Assembly: GCF_029633865.1 (NCBI RefSeq)
Contig: NC_079219.1
Location: forward strand, 59,040,002-59,104,001
Direction: 5' to 3'
Origin: Lampris incognitus
Lineage: Eukaryota > Chordata > Actinopteri > Lampriformes > Lampridae
Length of the DNA: 64,000 nt
Position 1 is the first letter of the stretch; each line of letters opens with the position of its first letter. The notes under the pieces were generated by a model. That model saw only the letters and a list, made by a program, of their open reading frames with translations. It was not told where the DNA came from and did not search any database. The translations under genes and the position numbers were made by a program. Positions 1 through 11,790 of this stretch are shown here, one piece after another.

Positions 1-2403
1 TCACGACTACTACTACTACTACTAATTTAACTGAATAATTCTGTCACGACTACTACTACTACTGCTTTAACTGAAGAATTCTGTCACTACTACTACTACT
101 TTAACTGAAGAATTCTGTCACGACTACTACTACTACTACTACTACTTTAACTGAAGAATTCTGTCACGACTACTACTACTACTACCACTACTGCTTTAAC
201 TGAAGAATTCTGTCACTACTACTACTACTACTACTACTTTAACTGAAGAATTCTGTCACGACTACTACTACTACCACTACTGCTTTAACTGAAGAATTCT
301 GTCACTACTACTACTACTACTACCACTGCTACTTTAACTGAAGAATTCTGTCACTACTACTACTACTACTAGTACTTTAACTGAAGAATTCTGTCACTAC
401 TACTACTACTACTTTAACTGAAGAATTCTGTCGCTACTACGACTACTACTAGTACTTTAACTGAAGAATTCTGTCACTACTACTACTACTACTACTACTT
501 TAGCTGAAGAATTCTGTCACGACTACTACTACTACCACTGCTACTACTAATTTAACTGAATAACTCTGTTACGACTACTACTACTACTACCACTGCTACT
601 ACTAATTTAACTGAATAACTCTGTCACGACTACTACTACTACTACCACTACTGCTTTAACTGAAGAATTCTGTCACGACTACTACTACTATTACTACTGC
701 TACTACTTTAACTGAAGAATTCTGTCACTACTACTACTACTAATTTAACTGAATAATTCTGTCACGACTACTACTACTACTACTACCACTACTGCTTTAA
801 CTGAAGAATTCTGTCACTACTACTGCTACTACTAGTACTTTAACTGAAGAATTCTGTCACTACTACTACTACTACTACTACTACTTTAACTGAAGAATTC
901 TGTCACGACTACTACTACTACCACTGCTACTACTAATTTAACTGAATAACTCTGTCACGACTACTACTACTACTACCACTACTGCTTTAACTGAAGAATT
1001 CTGTCACGACTACTACTACTATTACTACTGCTACTACTTTAACTGAAGAATTCTGTCACTACTACTACTACTACTTTAACTGAAGAATTCTGTCACTACT
1101 ACTACTACTACTTTAACTGAAGAATTCTGTCGCTACTACGACTACTACTAGTACTTTAACTGAAGAATTCTGTCACTACTACTACTACTACTACTACTTT
1201 AACTGAAGAATTCTGTCACTACTACTACTACTACTACTTTAACTGAAGAATTCTGTCACGACTACTACTACTACTACTACTACTTTAACTGAAGAATTCT
1301 GTCACGACTACTACTACTACTACTACTACTTTAACTGAAGAATTCTGTCACGACTACTACTACTACTACCACTACTGCTTTAACTGAAGAATTCTGTCAC
1401 TACTACTACTACTTTAACTGAAGAATTCTGTCACGACTACTACTACTACCACTACTGCTTTAACTGAAGAATTCTGTCACTACTACTACTACTACTACCA
1501 CTGCTACTTTAACTGAAGAATTCTGTCACTACTACTACTACTACTAGTACTTTAACTGAAGAATTCTGTCACTACTACTACTACTACTTTAACTGAAGAA
1601 TTCTGTCGCTACTACGACTACTACTAGTACTTTAACTGAAGAATTCTGTCACTACTACTACTACTACTACTACTTTAGCTGAAGAATTCTGTCACGACTA
1701 CTACTACTACCACTGCTACTACTAATTTAACTGAATAACTCTGTTACGACTACTACTACTACTACCACTGCTACTACTAATTTAACTGAATAACTCTGTC
1801 ACGACTACTACTACTACTACCACTACTGCTTTAACTGAAGAATTCTGTCACGACTACTACTACTATTACTACTGCTACTGCTACTACTTTAACTGAAGAA
1901 TTCTGTCACTACTACTACTACTAATTTAACTGAATAATTCTGTCACGACTACTACTACTACTACCACTACTGCTTTAACTGAAGAATTCTGTCACTACTA
2001 CTGCTACTACTAGTACTTTAACTGAAGAATTCTGTCACTACTACTACTACTACTACTTTAACTGAAGAATTCTGTCACGACTACTACTACTACCACTGCT
2101 ACTACTAATTTAACTGAATAACTCTGTTACGACTACTACTACTACTACCACTGCTACTACTAATTTAACTGAATAACTCTGTCACGACTACTACTACTAC
2201 TACTACCACTACTGCTTTAACTGAAGAATTCTGTCACGACTACTACTACTATTACTACTGCTACTACTTTAACTGAAGAATTCTGTCACTACTACTACTA
2301 CTACTTTAACTGAAGAATTCTGTCACTACTACTACTACTACTTTAACTGAAGAATTCTGTCGCTACTACGACTACTACTAGTACTTTAACTGAAGAATTC
2401 TGT

Positions 2404-2435
<32 letters not shown>

Positions 2436-2930
2436 TAACTGAAGAATTCTGTCACGACTACTACTACTACTACTAATTTAACTGAATAATTCTGTCACGA
2501 CTACTACTACTATTACTACTGCTACTGCTACTACTTTAACTGAAGAATTCTGTCACTACTACTACTACTACTTTAACTGAAGAATTCTGTCACTACTACT
2601 ACTACTACTACTACTTTAACTGAAGAATTCTGTCGCTACTACGACTACTACTAGTACTTTAACTGAAGAATTCTGTCACTACTACTACTACTACTACTAC
2701 TCCTACTTTAACTGAAGAATTCTGTCACGACTACTACTACTACTACTAATTTAACTGAATAATTCTGTCACGACTACTACTACTTCTACCACTACTGCTT
2801 TAACTGAAGAATTCTGTCACTACTACTACTACTTTAACTGAAGAATTCTGTCACTACTACTACTACTACTTTAACTGAAGAATTCTGTCGCTACTACGAC
2901 TACTACTACTACTACTACTTTCGGCTGTTC
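1..2930. repeat. Higher-order (ACT)n-rich tandem array
   Basis: The stretch alternates a conserved block, TTTAACTGAAGAATTCTGTC, with runs of ACT/ACC/GCT triplets, giving units of roughly 35-60 bp. Most units carry an EcoRI-type GAATTC. Unit variants (GAATAACTCTGT; CGCTACTACGACTACTACTAGTAC; a TTTAGCTG variant) recur in the same order about 1.17 kb apart: the TTTAGCTG unit near 501 and again near 1676, and the CGCTACTACGAC unit near 431 and 1605. This indicates a higher-order repeat and not independent slippage. No ORF or RNA gene is seen. The array runs off the left edge, so its full size is unknown. Confidence 0.95.
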
Positions 2931-3599
2931 CCATTTGGGGTCAAAGAAGTCTGTCACTAAGTTACTTTATTTATTTGTTATTTAGTTATATACTTTTTCT
3001 ATCCTTCCTCTGTTGGCATTATTGTGTTTGTTTTGTGTATATATTTTCGTTTAATGGATGGCTTGACTGACTGCTGTATGTTTACAGTTTCAGCAAAAAA
3101 TAATGTAAACTTTCAGCGGGGGCCGGTGAAACCCCTCTATCCCCGGGTGAGGCTGGCGAGGTTATGCCCCACCCACGTGGACCTCGGGCCGTGGTTGGAA
3201 ACCGAGCGGCTGGGATTCGGACGTCCCAGCCGCATGACGCAAAGATGTGCAGAGCAGCGCTGTAGCCCCCTGTGCCATCGCAGGCCCCCCATTGATTGTC
3301 AGGTCTAAGTATATTTTAATTGTTAGTGTATTATAATTTAGTTGTGCCCTGGTGAGGACTGTAGTTTAAAGGGATGCCGGTTTCAGGGGCCTCTGGGTGC
3401 CTCTAAGGGCACCGGTTTACAGCCAAACAAAACATCCTATTTGATGGAGGTGGCAACCCAACGCTAAACTGGATCTGCCATCACCAAGCTATGTCAAGTT
3501 ATTTTTAATGAAGAACAACGGGTGGCCCACTTGACCAAACACGCCGAACACCGGAACACACTGCCTGCGTAAGAGAGGGGGTCGTGGTATGGTATAGGG
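2931..3599. other. Gene-free flank of the array
   Basis: AT-rich sequence followed by a GC-rich block (about 3115-3300). A short open frame at 3024-3308 has no recognisable motif. I see no gene, tRNA or terminal inverted repeat here. The last 8 bases (3592-3599, GTATAGGG) are the left target duplication of the next element. Confidence 0.5.
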
Positions 3600-3927
3600 C
3601 AGGGGTCCCCAATAGGCGGCCCGCGGGCCACATCCGGCCCGTGACGGGTTGATTTATGGGCCGCGAGAATTTTTGGAGAAATGCCAGAAGGTTGAATTTT
3701 TTTGATTTCCCTACCAAAAAAAAAATAAAAGAATTAATTTCTTAGTAAAAGTAAGACTAGTAATATATCGAAAAATAGATGAAAAATCTCTGTCTAAATT
3801 ATAATACCTGCAACGTATCGACACCAAAACAAACTAACGAACAACATGCTGCTGGAGGTTGAGTGGCCCGTGGTTTTAAAAGTGGCCCTAAAAGTGGCCC
3901 GCTATGAAAAGTAATTGGGGACCCCTG
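3600..3927. mobile_element. hAT-type MITE (328 bp)
   Basis: The termini are perfect inverted repeats, CAGGGGTCCCCAAT at the left and ATTGGGGACCCCTG at the right. They are flanked by an exact 8-bp target duplication, GTATAGGG (3592-3599 and 3928-3935). An 8-bp duplication and CAGGG-type ends are hallmarks of hAT elements. The interior has no transposase, so this is a non-autonomous copy. The intact duplication suggests a fairly recent or well-preserved insertion. Confidence 0.9.
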
Positions 3928-4014
3928 GTATAGGGTGTATAGCTTCTAAACTACTGTGTATTCCAGTTTACTTTCAACATGAAATGTTCATATTGTAGCG
4001 AATTCGGGGGGGGG

Positions 4015-4140
4015 GGGGAAACACCGCTGACCGCTCGACCAAAGGGTCCGGTTGAGCGGTCAGCGGTGTCTCCCGCTGTGCGGGCGATTCGGGTTCGCGT
4101 CCCGGCCGCGGCAGTTCCTGTGGTTGCCCCCCCCCCCCCG
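4015..4140 (+). repeat. tRNA-like SINE head
   Basis: A B-box-like GGGTTCGCGTCCC is followed by a stretch shared with the reverse complement of 10030-10155. An upstream segment resembles an A box (GAGCGGTTAG in the better copies). Here the A-box side has been rearranged into a small palindrome (GACCGCTC...GAGCGGTC), so the copy is degenerate. The flanks are C and G homopolymers. It is read as a tRNA-derived repeat, not as a functional tRNA gene. Confidence 0.5.
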
Positions 4141-5046
4141 GCCTCACCACAATATTGTCCAAAATAACTGATAGAAACATCACGAGTAGGTAAAAAGGTT
4201 TTTTTTTTGTTTTTTTGTTTTTTGGAAGTCTCCTGGGGCATCTGCCAAAAAGTGTCCCACGTTACCTGGATTCCCCCTATATATAAAATGCAACTTGATT
4301 GATTGATTGATTGATAGTAACCACTCTGGTCCATACTCTCCATCCTTTTCCCTTCTAACACGGATCAACCCTCTGTGGCAGCAGGTCTGTGCGTGTTAAC
4401 ACACCAAACCGAGACGTCTCAAGGTGTAGAAAATCAACACCACGTGTTAACGGGTCCATATTTGTTGTGTTAAGGCGTCAAAATATTACGTGTTAACACG
4501 CATCTCGCGCTCTACACTGCGGCCACTGCAGAGTAGTCAAGCGGCCATGTGACTGTGTTGCGAAGCGCACACAGCGCGCAGGGCGCATGCGCAGGGTACA
4601 AGCATGGCCGGAGAGGCTGATGTAAACGAGCCGGAAGCATGAATAAAGTTGTTAACTACACCAGCGAGCCGTATCGTTACGTCAGTAAGAAATGACACGC
4701 GGTACCGGGAGCACTCGAACTCGCCTCCGACTCGGCGGTTGTGAAACGGGAGGCGGCAGAACAACGACTGCTGTTATGCTAATGGAGCTAACGGTAGCTA
4801 CTGAGGGTAGCTACTGAGGGTAGCTACTGACGGTAGCGCGCCTGTGAAGAAATACTGACCGTCTTAAGGTTAAAGTGAAGATAGGGATGTCTAAGATAGG
4901 GGTTTTCTCCAGCTGGTATTAAGCAAATCATAACCTAATATCTAAACGTAACCAAACAGTTAAGATAGGATCTGCAAGTTAGGAATGTCCTGTAATATGG
5001 CCTCTGATCAGTATTGCTGTTCATTAATTTAGCTGTTTTATGTTAA
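4141..5046. other. Gene-free; CpG-rich block and duplicated segment
   Basis: 4285-4315 holds a TGAT tetranucleotide run typical of a LINE tail. 4388-4500 has repeated GTGTTAAC motifs. About 4500-4790 is CpG-rich, and a segment near 4603-4655 is directly repeated with divergence at about 12377-12425. Three copies of a GGTAGCTACTGA-like unit lie near 4790-4840. No coding region is recognised. Confidence 0.5.
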
Positions 5047-5789
5047 GGTACCATAGGAAGAGGAGACGAGATGAAAGGGTTTACACTCCACCCAATCAGC
5101 CTGCTCCTTCTGAAACTCCAGCACAAGTCAGCAGCATGGATCACTGTCCTGGTAAGGAGATATATTTGTTGTGAGCTTGTGCCGGCATATCTTAACTGTT
5201 GGCTTTTCTGTTAAAGCTGAACAGGACATCCCAGTCCCAGGGACAGAATATGAAGACCTGAACCTGAGGTACCCTCAGCTTCAGAAGGACTATGTCAACC
5301 TGCAGCAGGAGTGTGAAAAACTACGGGCTGAAAATGAGAAGCTTAAAGAGGAGCTGCAAAACTCTACGTTTTCCTATGCCACTATTAAGTTCAACATGGG
5401 ACAACTGATTTTTTTCCACAGGACTTACCTCCATTATCTTTGACTGGCTGTGTGCAAAAATACCAGACCGTGTAGGAAGAATTGGCCAAAGCCTCTCTCT
5501 ACAGGATCATCTATTGGTTGTGCTAATGAAATTAAGGCTGGGCCTAACTAATACTGGTTTAGCCTATAGATTTAAGGTATCAAAAACCACCTTATCAAAT
5601 AATTGTCGGAGCTGGATACCTGCTATGGCCATAGTCCTCAAGCCACCCATTAAACGGCCAAGTAAGGGGGCTGTACTAAAGAACCTGCCGAAAATCTTCA
5701 AGCGAAACCTTAAAAGATGCCGGTGCAGAATAGACTGCACAGAGGTTTTCATTGCCAGACCCAGTAATCTGACTGAGTACCGGGTCTAG
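5047..5789 (+). pseudogene. Truncated THAP/DDE_4 (ISL2EU-type) transposase remnant
   Basis: Three exon-like blocks join with splice signals: about 5047-5152 (basic, ends CCTG|GTAAGG), 5215 to about 5390 (after TTAAAG; a charged coiled coil with QKDYVNLQQECEKLRAENEK) and about 5422-5789. The third begins with a helix-turn-helix-like part (LTSIIFDWLCAKI, DHLLVVLMKLRLGLTNTGLAYRF). It ends just after CRIDCTEVFIARP, the first catalytic aspartate region of DDE_4 transposases. A stop follows and the remaining acidic residues are absent, so the gene is 3'-truncated and inactive. The order coiled coil, HTH, DDE_4 start fits ISL2EU/Harbinger-superfamily proteins. A domesticated relative is less likely because the catalytic half is missing. 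Confidence 0.7.
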
Positions 5790-7351
5790 CAATGAAAATG
5801 ATGACGGGGCAACAAGAAGACAATTATTATGCTGAATAATATTTTTTTCAAGATTTTATGAATCTTGATTGCATTTTTACTGAAGTCATGAAGCAGAGCA
5901 TTAAAACAGAAACCGTACACAATAGAAACTAGACAATCTGATTTCCAGAATAAATCATCTGAAGGTAAAGGTCAAACAAATACATTGAAATGACCCCGTG
6001 TCTATACGTCTTTATGATTTTCATCTCTGTATTATAAAAAAAGCTCGGTTTTCAGGGTAGTTTATGGTGTTACAAGATGCAGCAGAACTTTTGAAAATGA
6101 ATGAAATGCACAATGACAAAAGGAAACTTCTCTAGCCTCTGTCAACTATCACATGCCTCCTGGTTTGACTGTTCCTCCTAGAAGTTTTGGGAGCTGCCTA
6201 CCTAGCCTCTTCGGTTTATGGAAGCTGATTCCCCCAAGTGGAGCTGGCTGGACATCTTTCCTGCTTAGGTCTTTCCACACACTACATGCTTCAGCTGTAA
6301 CTGCTGCTTTCTCTGTCCTCCCCATCCTAACACACAGAGCTCCACTTTAAATAACATTGTTGCTGCATGGCTGCAGCATGACCCGAGTCTGACCCAGGTT
6401 TTAATTTGATGACCAGGGCTTGCGATTAACACTTAATCTCAGTCAAAATTAGGCTGTGGCTGAGAAGACTGTGAATTCTACTATATAATTTCACATTTTT
6501 CCACCGCAGATGAATAACATCCACAGCTGGAACTCTGAATCAACCAGACACTGTGTGTAGGTCATGATAATATGAATTTCCTGCCCCGTTTATCATGACT
6601 GAGTTACAGGGAAAGGCACATTTTGATGTGACGAGGGGAGAAAATGACGGTAAAACAGAAGCAGATTTCATGTTTGCACAACAACCAGGCCGACATCATG
6701 AACCCTGAGCCAACTAGAAAAGCAGCAGGACAACAAATACTCACCCTGCCATGCAGCTACACCTGGCTGTGAGGACGTAGTTCTCGGGTTTGTTTATGAT
6801 GAGCCATGCCTACATGGCCGTCTTCTTGTGTCCTTGTCTTTGACTTGGCAAGACTTGGGATTTCAGGACACAGAACTCGGAGTCTGTGTCATGGTGTTTT
6901 ACATTTTGTACGTGACCACAGACAACATAGTTGTAAGCATCCAGTGACTTGTATGCCTGCAACTTCTCTCTTGTGTATACGCTCGGTTTCTCCACCAAAT
7001 ATGTGTGTGTGTGTATATATATACACACACACACACACAGGGAAAGGCACACACATATATATATATATATATATCTGGCCACTGGATATGAGGCCCCTTA
7101 GTAACGTCTTCCACCCACTCGGTAATACCACACGGATCTGCAAGTGGGTTGCCGTTCGCCAAAGTTCATTTATTCAAGTAACTTTCACGATCTTTGGTCG
7201 TTAATCCTCTTGCATAGTTTGACAGACGAGCTAACTCTGCCATACTTCCGTTGCCTAGATGCGCGCGCATCCACACCTACGTCATCACCAGACAGTAAAA
7301 GGTGTTTACAACATGTCTGTGAATGTCTATACAACAAATCCCAAAAGTCTA
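5790..7351. other. Gene-free; microsatellite at 7002-7074
   Basis: Mostly AT-rich unique-looking sequence. 7002-7074 is a compound (TG)n(TA)n(CA)n...(TA)n microsatellite. Open frames at 6806-7204 on both strands are by-products of that microsatellite. No motif, terminal repeat or RNA gene was recognised in 5800-7000. Confidence 0.5.
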
Positions 7352-7353
7352 TA

Positions 7354-7549
7354 ACCCCAATTCCGGTGAAGTTGGGACGTCGTGTAAAACGTGAATAAAA
7401 ACAGAATACAATGATTTGCAAATCCTTTCCCACCTATATTCAGCTGAATACACTACACAGACAAGATATTTAATGTTCAAGCTGATAAACTTTAATATGA
7501 CCTTTTATTCACCTTTTACACAACGTCCCAACTTCATTGGAATTGGGGT
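7354..7549. mobile_element. Mariner/Tc1-type MITE (about 196 bp)
   Basis: The long terminal inverted repeats begin ACCCCAATTCC and end GGAATTGGGGT, with paired inner blocks (GAAGTTGGGACG / CGTCCCAACTTC). The left side is flanked by TA (7352-7353); the right flank reads TT, probably a mutated TA. This type of short, palindromic, TA-targeted element is common in teleosts. It sits exactly at the 5' break of the gypsy fragment that follows, so it either truncated that element or landed at its broken edge. Confidence 0.8.
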
Positions 7550-9534
7550 TTGTCGATGACATGTTGATTTCTGGTTCTACCACTGAAGAACAGGATGCTA
7601 GGCTAGCTAGGCTAGAGCAAGCATCACAAGCTGCGCGATCACATGGGTTGAAACTAAACACAAAAAAAAAGTGAATTCAGAAAAACTAAAATCACTTACT
7701 TAGGTGAGGTGGTAACAGCTGATGGTGTCCAGAGCAGAGTGACGGCCATCAAGAACATGCTGCCACCTACAGACAAAGAGAGTGTACAACGTTTCCTAGG
7801 CATGGTAAACTATGTAGGCAAATTTGGCCCTAATCTAACTGCACACTGCACAAATGAGAAGCTCGTTATGCAACACCACTGATTGGTGTTGGAATAGTAA
7901 TCACAAAAAAGAGTTTGAGGAACTCAAACAACTGATCATGGAAGCCCCAGTCCTGAGGTTTTATGAAGAAAAAGGCAAAACTACAATCTGAGCAGATGCC
8001 TCTAAGTCAGGTTTAGGAGCAGTGTTGCTACAGCAGTACCGCAACCGATGGAGACCTGCAGGATGTGCCTCTAGAGCTCTTACAGCAGCAGGATGTAACT
8101 GTGCGCAGATAGAAAAAGGCATTTCCTCTGCCATATGCATGTGAGAAGTTCCATGTATTTATATATGGTAAAACAGTGGGCAGAGACTGATCATAAACCT
8201 CTAGTCACCATTGCCAAGAAAGGGCTGGTGAACACACCACCCAGGGTCCAAAGACTATTTTTGAGCATGCAAAAACATGACCTAGTGCTAGAGTACAGCC
8301 CAGGCAAAGAACTGCCAGTGGCAGACACCCTTTCCCCGGCGTAGGACGGTACTGAACCAAATGTCAAGTATGAACGAAATGAAACTGCATGTGAATCTAG
8401 TCAGAAAGAGCTGCCCAGTCTCCGACGAAATGTGGAAAAAAAGGTCTCAAGCTACTGCTGCTGATGAGATCCTACCAAAGACAATGAAAGGCATAAAATG
8501 TGGTTGGCCAGTAAATTCATTCCCTGCGCCATATGGCAATCTCATGGATGAGTTGTCAGTCATAGATGGAGTCTTATTCAGAGGTTCTAGAACAGTGGTC
8601 CCAGAAGTGTTACGGAAAGACGTGCTAAAAAGAATACACGAGGGCCATTTGGGGATGGACAAATGCAAAAGGCGGGCAAAAGCAGCTCTATACTGGCCCA
8701 AGATGAGCAGTGCAATAGAGGACACAGTCAGAACATGTGAAACCTGTTTAAAATACAGAAATAAACAGCACAAAACGCTAATGTGGGTTGAGAAAAATGA
8801 AAAGCTGACACTGTGGAGTAAAGTTGGGATAGATCTCTTTACACTGTATGGCAAGGACTATGTGATACTAGCGGACTATTATTCTCACTACCCAGAGATG
8901 GCGATACTGAAGGACACCCCCGCCAGTACTGTGATGACACACATCAAGTCATTCCTCACATGCCATGGACTACCCGATACAGTACAGTAGACAGACAACG
9001 GACCTCGGTTTAGTTGTCAAGCCTTCAGAGACTTTGCTGAGGAATACGGATTTAAGCATGTCACATCTAGTCCGTTATACCTGCAGTCTAACGGGCTGGT
9101 AGAGAATGGAGTTAAAATAGTCAAACTGCTGATCAAGAAAGCAGTGGACTCAGACTCTGGTCCTTATCTTGCTCTGTTAAAGTACGGAGCCACACCACTG
9201 ACCGATGGACAGTCACCCGCAGAACTGTTGTTCAACAGACAACTTAAAACAAGGCTACCGGTGTTTATAGAAACAGAGGCAGACCAGGGTAGCGACAAGG
9301 TGCTTCATGCCAAAATGAAAAAGAAGTGTGATCAAAAAAGGTACTCTGACAGAGGGGCGAGAGCACCTGAGCACTCCCTCTCCAAAAGACAGAGTTAAGA
9401 TGCATGATGGGAAAAGTTGGAACATTGAGGCACGTGTAGTGAAAGGTGTGGCACCAAGGTCATATGATGTCATGACACCTGAAGGGGTCACTTATAGGAG
9501 AAATAGGAGACATTCACTCATGGATGTATTATAG
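7550..9534 (+). mobile_element. Ty3/gypsy retrotransposon pol remnant
   Basis: Read across frames in order are the end of reverse transcriptase (a VDDM catalytic motif at about 7552-7566, then TYLGE and RFLGMVNYVGKF), RNase H (ADASKSGLGAVLLQ near 7994; ETDHKPLVT near 8186) and integrase. Integrase has an HHCC zinc-binding region (HEGHLGMDKCK at about 8634; TCETC at about 8733) and an rve core (VGIDLF, TDNGP, ENGVK). Multiple frameshifts and in-frame stops (for example at about 7990 and 8988) show it is dead. gag, protease, the 5' part of pol and recognisable LTRs are missing. This is an LTR retrotransposon relic, not a host gene. Confidence 0.85.
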
Positions 9535-10029
9535 ACTGGATACACTACGGGGAACGCCCCCCCCCCCCATTCATTCCTATGAAAGTTGCTCAATGGCGCA
9601 TGAAGCCCGTGCTCAGTAGCGCATTTAATAGGGACCAAGCTCGGTACTGCACCTGGGGCCAAAAAGACTTTTTCACGTCCGCCAGCATGGGGAAAGAGAC
9701 AATAATTACGAGAAAGCAAATTGTTTGTGGCTACTAACCAAAGTCGGAATCATCTCCGTATATTGTCAGGTTTTGACATCTGAGTGTTTTTTTTTTCTTT
9801 TTTAATTCGCCATTTAATTCACCACCTACCTCTAGGAACCTATTTAGGAACCTACGTCTGGGCGCCGTCCATGTGCTCGATCTTGCACGAGCCCGCCGGC
9901 CCCAGCCTGCATGCACGCGCTCCCAGAGTCACTGAATAACATCTGATGACATGTGCTGTCTGAGACCACTACAACAATCTTAAAAGCGTTACCTAACTTC
10001 AGATACATTTGTAACGTTATGGTAAAATA
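9535..10029. other. Gene-free spacer
   Basis: A poly-C run at about 9558-9568, a poly-T run at about 9788-9802, and unremarkable sequence. No LTR matching another part of the window was found. Short open frames lack motifs. Confidence 0.5.
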
Positions 10030-10155
10030 CGGTAGCGAAGTCGGGGGACAACGCAACCACAGGAACTGCCGCGGCCGGGACGCGAACCCGTATCGCCCGC
10101 ACCGCGGGAGGCATCGCTAACCGCTCGACTAAGGGGTCAGACCCGCCAGCCGGCG
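10030..10155 (-). repeat. tRNA-like SINE head, minus strand
   Basis: On the minus strand the segment reads A-box-like TAGTCGAGCGGTTAG and B-box-like GGGTTCGCGTCCC, with a GC-rich anticodon-arm-like part between. The downstream part matches 4080-4135 on the plus strand. It is a degenerate tRNA-derived repeat; no intact acceptor stem closes it. Confidence 0.55.
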
Positions 10156-10326
10156 GCCAGCGTGTCTTCTTATCCATGCACGTTACACTACTGTTGGAAC
10201 AGCACATTTCATATTTGCGTAGCCTATGTTCTAAGGTGGATTTTTGTCAGGAAAAGCTTCACAAAAGCAATCACAAAAGCACACAGAATAAACTACTCAC
10301 AATAAATGGTAGCGCTTGATACACCA

Positions 10327-11341
10327 ATGTAAGCGGTTATTTTCTTGCCGGGTGCGGGATTCGATAAGGAGTGTATTGCACCACAAGGCGACGTCACTAA
10401 CCGCTCGGCTAAAGGGTCAGACCCGTTAGCTAGCTTTGGGCTAACGTGTCTTATTAGTAGTTTACACTAATCACAGCATAGTCCAAAAGAAACGTTTACG
10501 TTAATCCAGTAAATGTAATTATAACGTTACTTGTCTGAGGAACCAGCTTTCATATCGACGCATTCAAAAAGCGAGGCACCTGACGTTACCTGGCTAGCAC
10601 CATTAGCCTAGCACTGAGGAACGATTTAATTGATGACGCAATGTTATAACGTTAGTTTCTTCGCGTAAACGTGCATTTTGAAAAGATTAATCAACAATAA
10701 AGCTTTAATTCATTATGTTTGCATTGGATGAGATTCTGTGTAATGTTACAGTGTGAGAATAGTCCTAGTCAAGTCAACAGAGTGTGAGGGTCGTTAGCTA
10801 GCACTAACAAGCTAGCCTACGTTAGCTGGCACTAACAAGCTAGTGTGGAGTTAGAAAACAACGAGAAAGGAGACGTGAGAGTAGACGTAGTCGAGGTAGT
10901 TTACTAGCTCCAACTTAGCATGTCATACGTTCGACAACGACACTGAACTGTCAACCGGAAGCGGAAGTCATTATCTGACCCCTCGCCTCTTCCCTTAAAG
11001 GTACACCGTCCTCTTAGGTGAATGTCTCTCGTTATATGGATGTGGGTCACCACACTAGCCTACGTTAGCTGGCACTAACAAGCTAGCCTACGTTAGCTGG
11101 CACTAACAAGCTAGCCTACGTTAGCTGGCACGAACAAGCTAGCCTACGTTAGCTGGCACGAACAAGCTAGCCTACGTTAGCTGGCACGAACAAGCTAGCC
11201 TACTGTAAACTACTAATAAGACACGTTAGCCCCTAGCTAACGGGTCTGACCCTTTAGCCGAGCGGTTAGTGATGTCGCCTTGTGGTGCAGTACCCCCCGT
11301 ATCGAATCCCGCACCGGGCAAGAAAATAACCGGTTACACTA
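10327..11341. repeat. 1-kb segment bounded by inverted tRNA-like repeats
   Basis: About 140 bp at 10327-10467 (minus) is the inverted copy of 11206-11341 (plus). Both carry A-box-like TAGCCGAGCGGTTAG and B-box-like ATCGAATCC, and both have a GTAAACTACTAATAAGACACG flank. Between the arms are GCTAGC-rich spacers and a 28-bp minisatellite. The whole could be a composite or foldback mobile unit, or two SINEs inserted in opposite orientations. Confidence 0.6.
11052..11205. repeat. 28-bp minisatellite
   Basis: About five and a half tandem units of a 28-bp motif containing CCTACGTTAGCTGGCAC. Related single units lie at 10795-10850 and 11345-11410. Units differ mainly at one site (CACTAACAAG versus CACGAACAAG). 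Confidence 0.85.
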
Positions 11342-11639
11342 CGTGAGCTAGCACTAACAACCTAGGCTACGTTAGCTGGCACTAACAACTTAGCCTACGT
11401 TAGCTAGCATGCCGGGCACGCTTTGAAATGACGACTTTAGCGACATTTTACTTTTTGCCAATAAAATTTCACTTACCGGTACAACGTAATCTTCGTCTCA
11501 GTTCGGGTCGTGCGGTTGGAGGCAGCACAAGTAGGCATTTTCGGCTTTCTTCTCTCTGTATCCTCAAGCGAGTTCAAGTGCACCTGTGTAATTGCCACTG
11601 ACTGGGGGAAAGGGGGCTGTGACGTGGTGTTGCGGCGGG

Positions 11640-11790
11640 GACACCTAGCTAGGAGCGCACAGGCTGGGCTGGGCTGGGCCGGGCAGGGGCCACGGAGCGT
11701 GTGCAGGCTGGGCTGGGCTGGGCTGGAGCCATGGAGCGCGCAGGCTGGGCCGGGCTGGGGCCATGGAGTGCGCAGTCTGGGGCCAGCGCG
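11640..11790. repeat. GGGCTGGGCT-rich imperfect tandem repeat
   Basis: Roughly three units of 40-50 bp built from GGGCTGGGCT runs followed by GCCATGGAGCGCGCAG-like blocks. Open frames on both strands here are compositional. G-run density on the plus strand could allow G-quadruplex structure. Confidence 0.6.

Noticed and set aside
1-2930. CRISPR-like array
   Set aside because: Spacers are not unique; the variable parts are ACT triplet runs, and the genome is a vertebrate.
6806-7204. Overlapping open frames on both strands (84-132 aa)
   Set aside because: They are created by a compound TG/TA/CA microsatellite; no motif and opposing frames are equally open.
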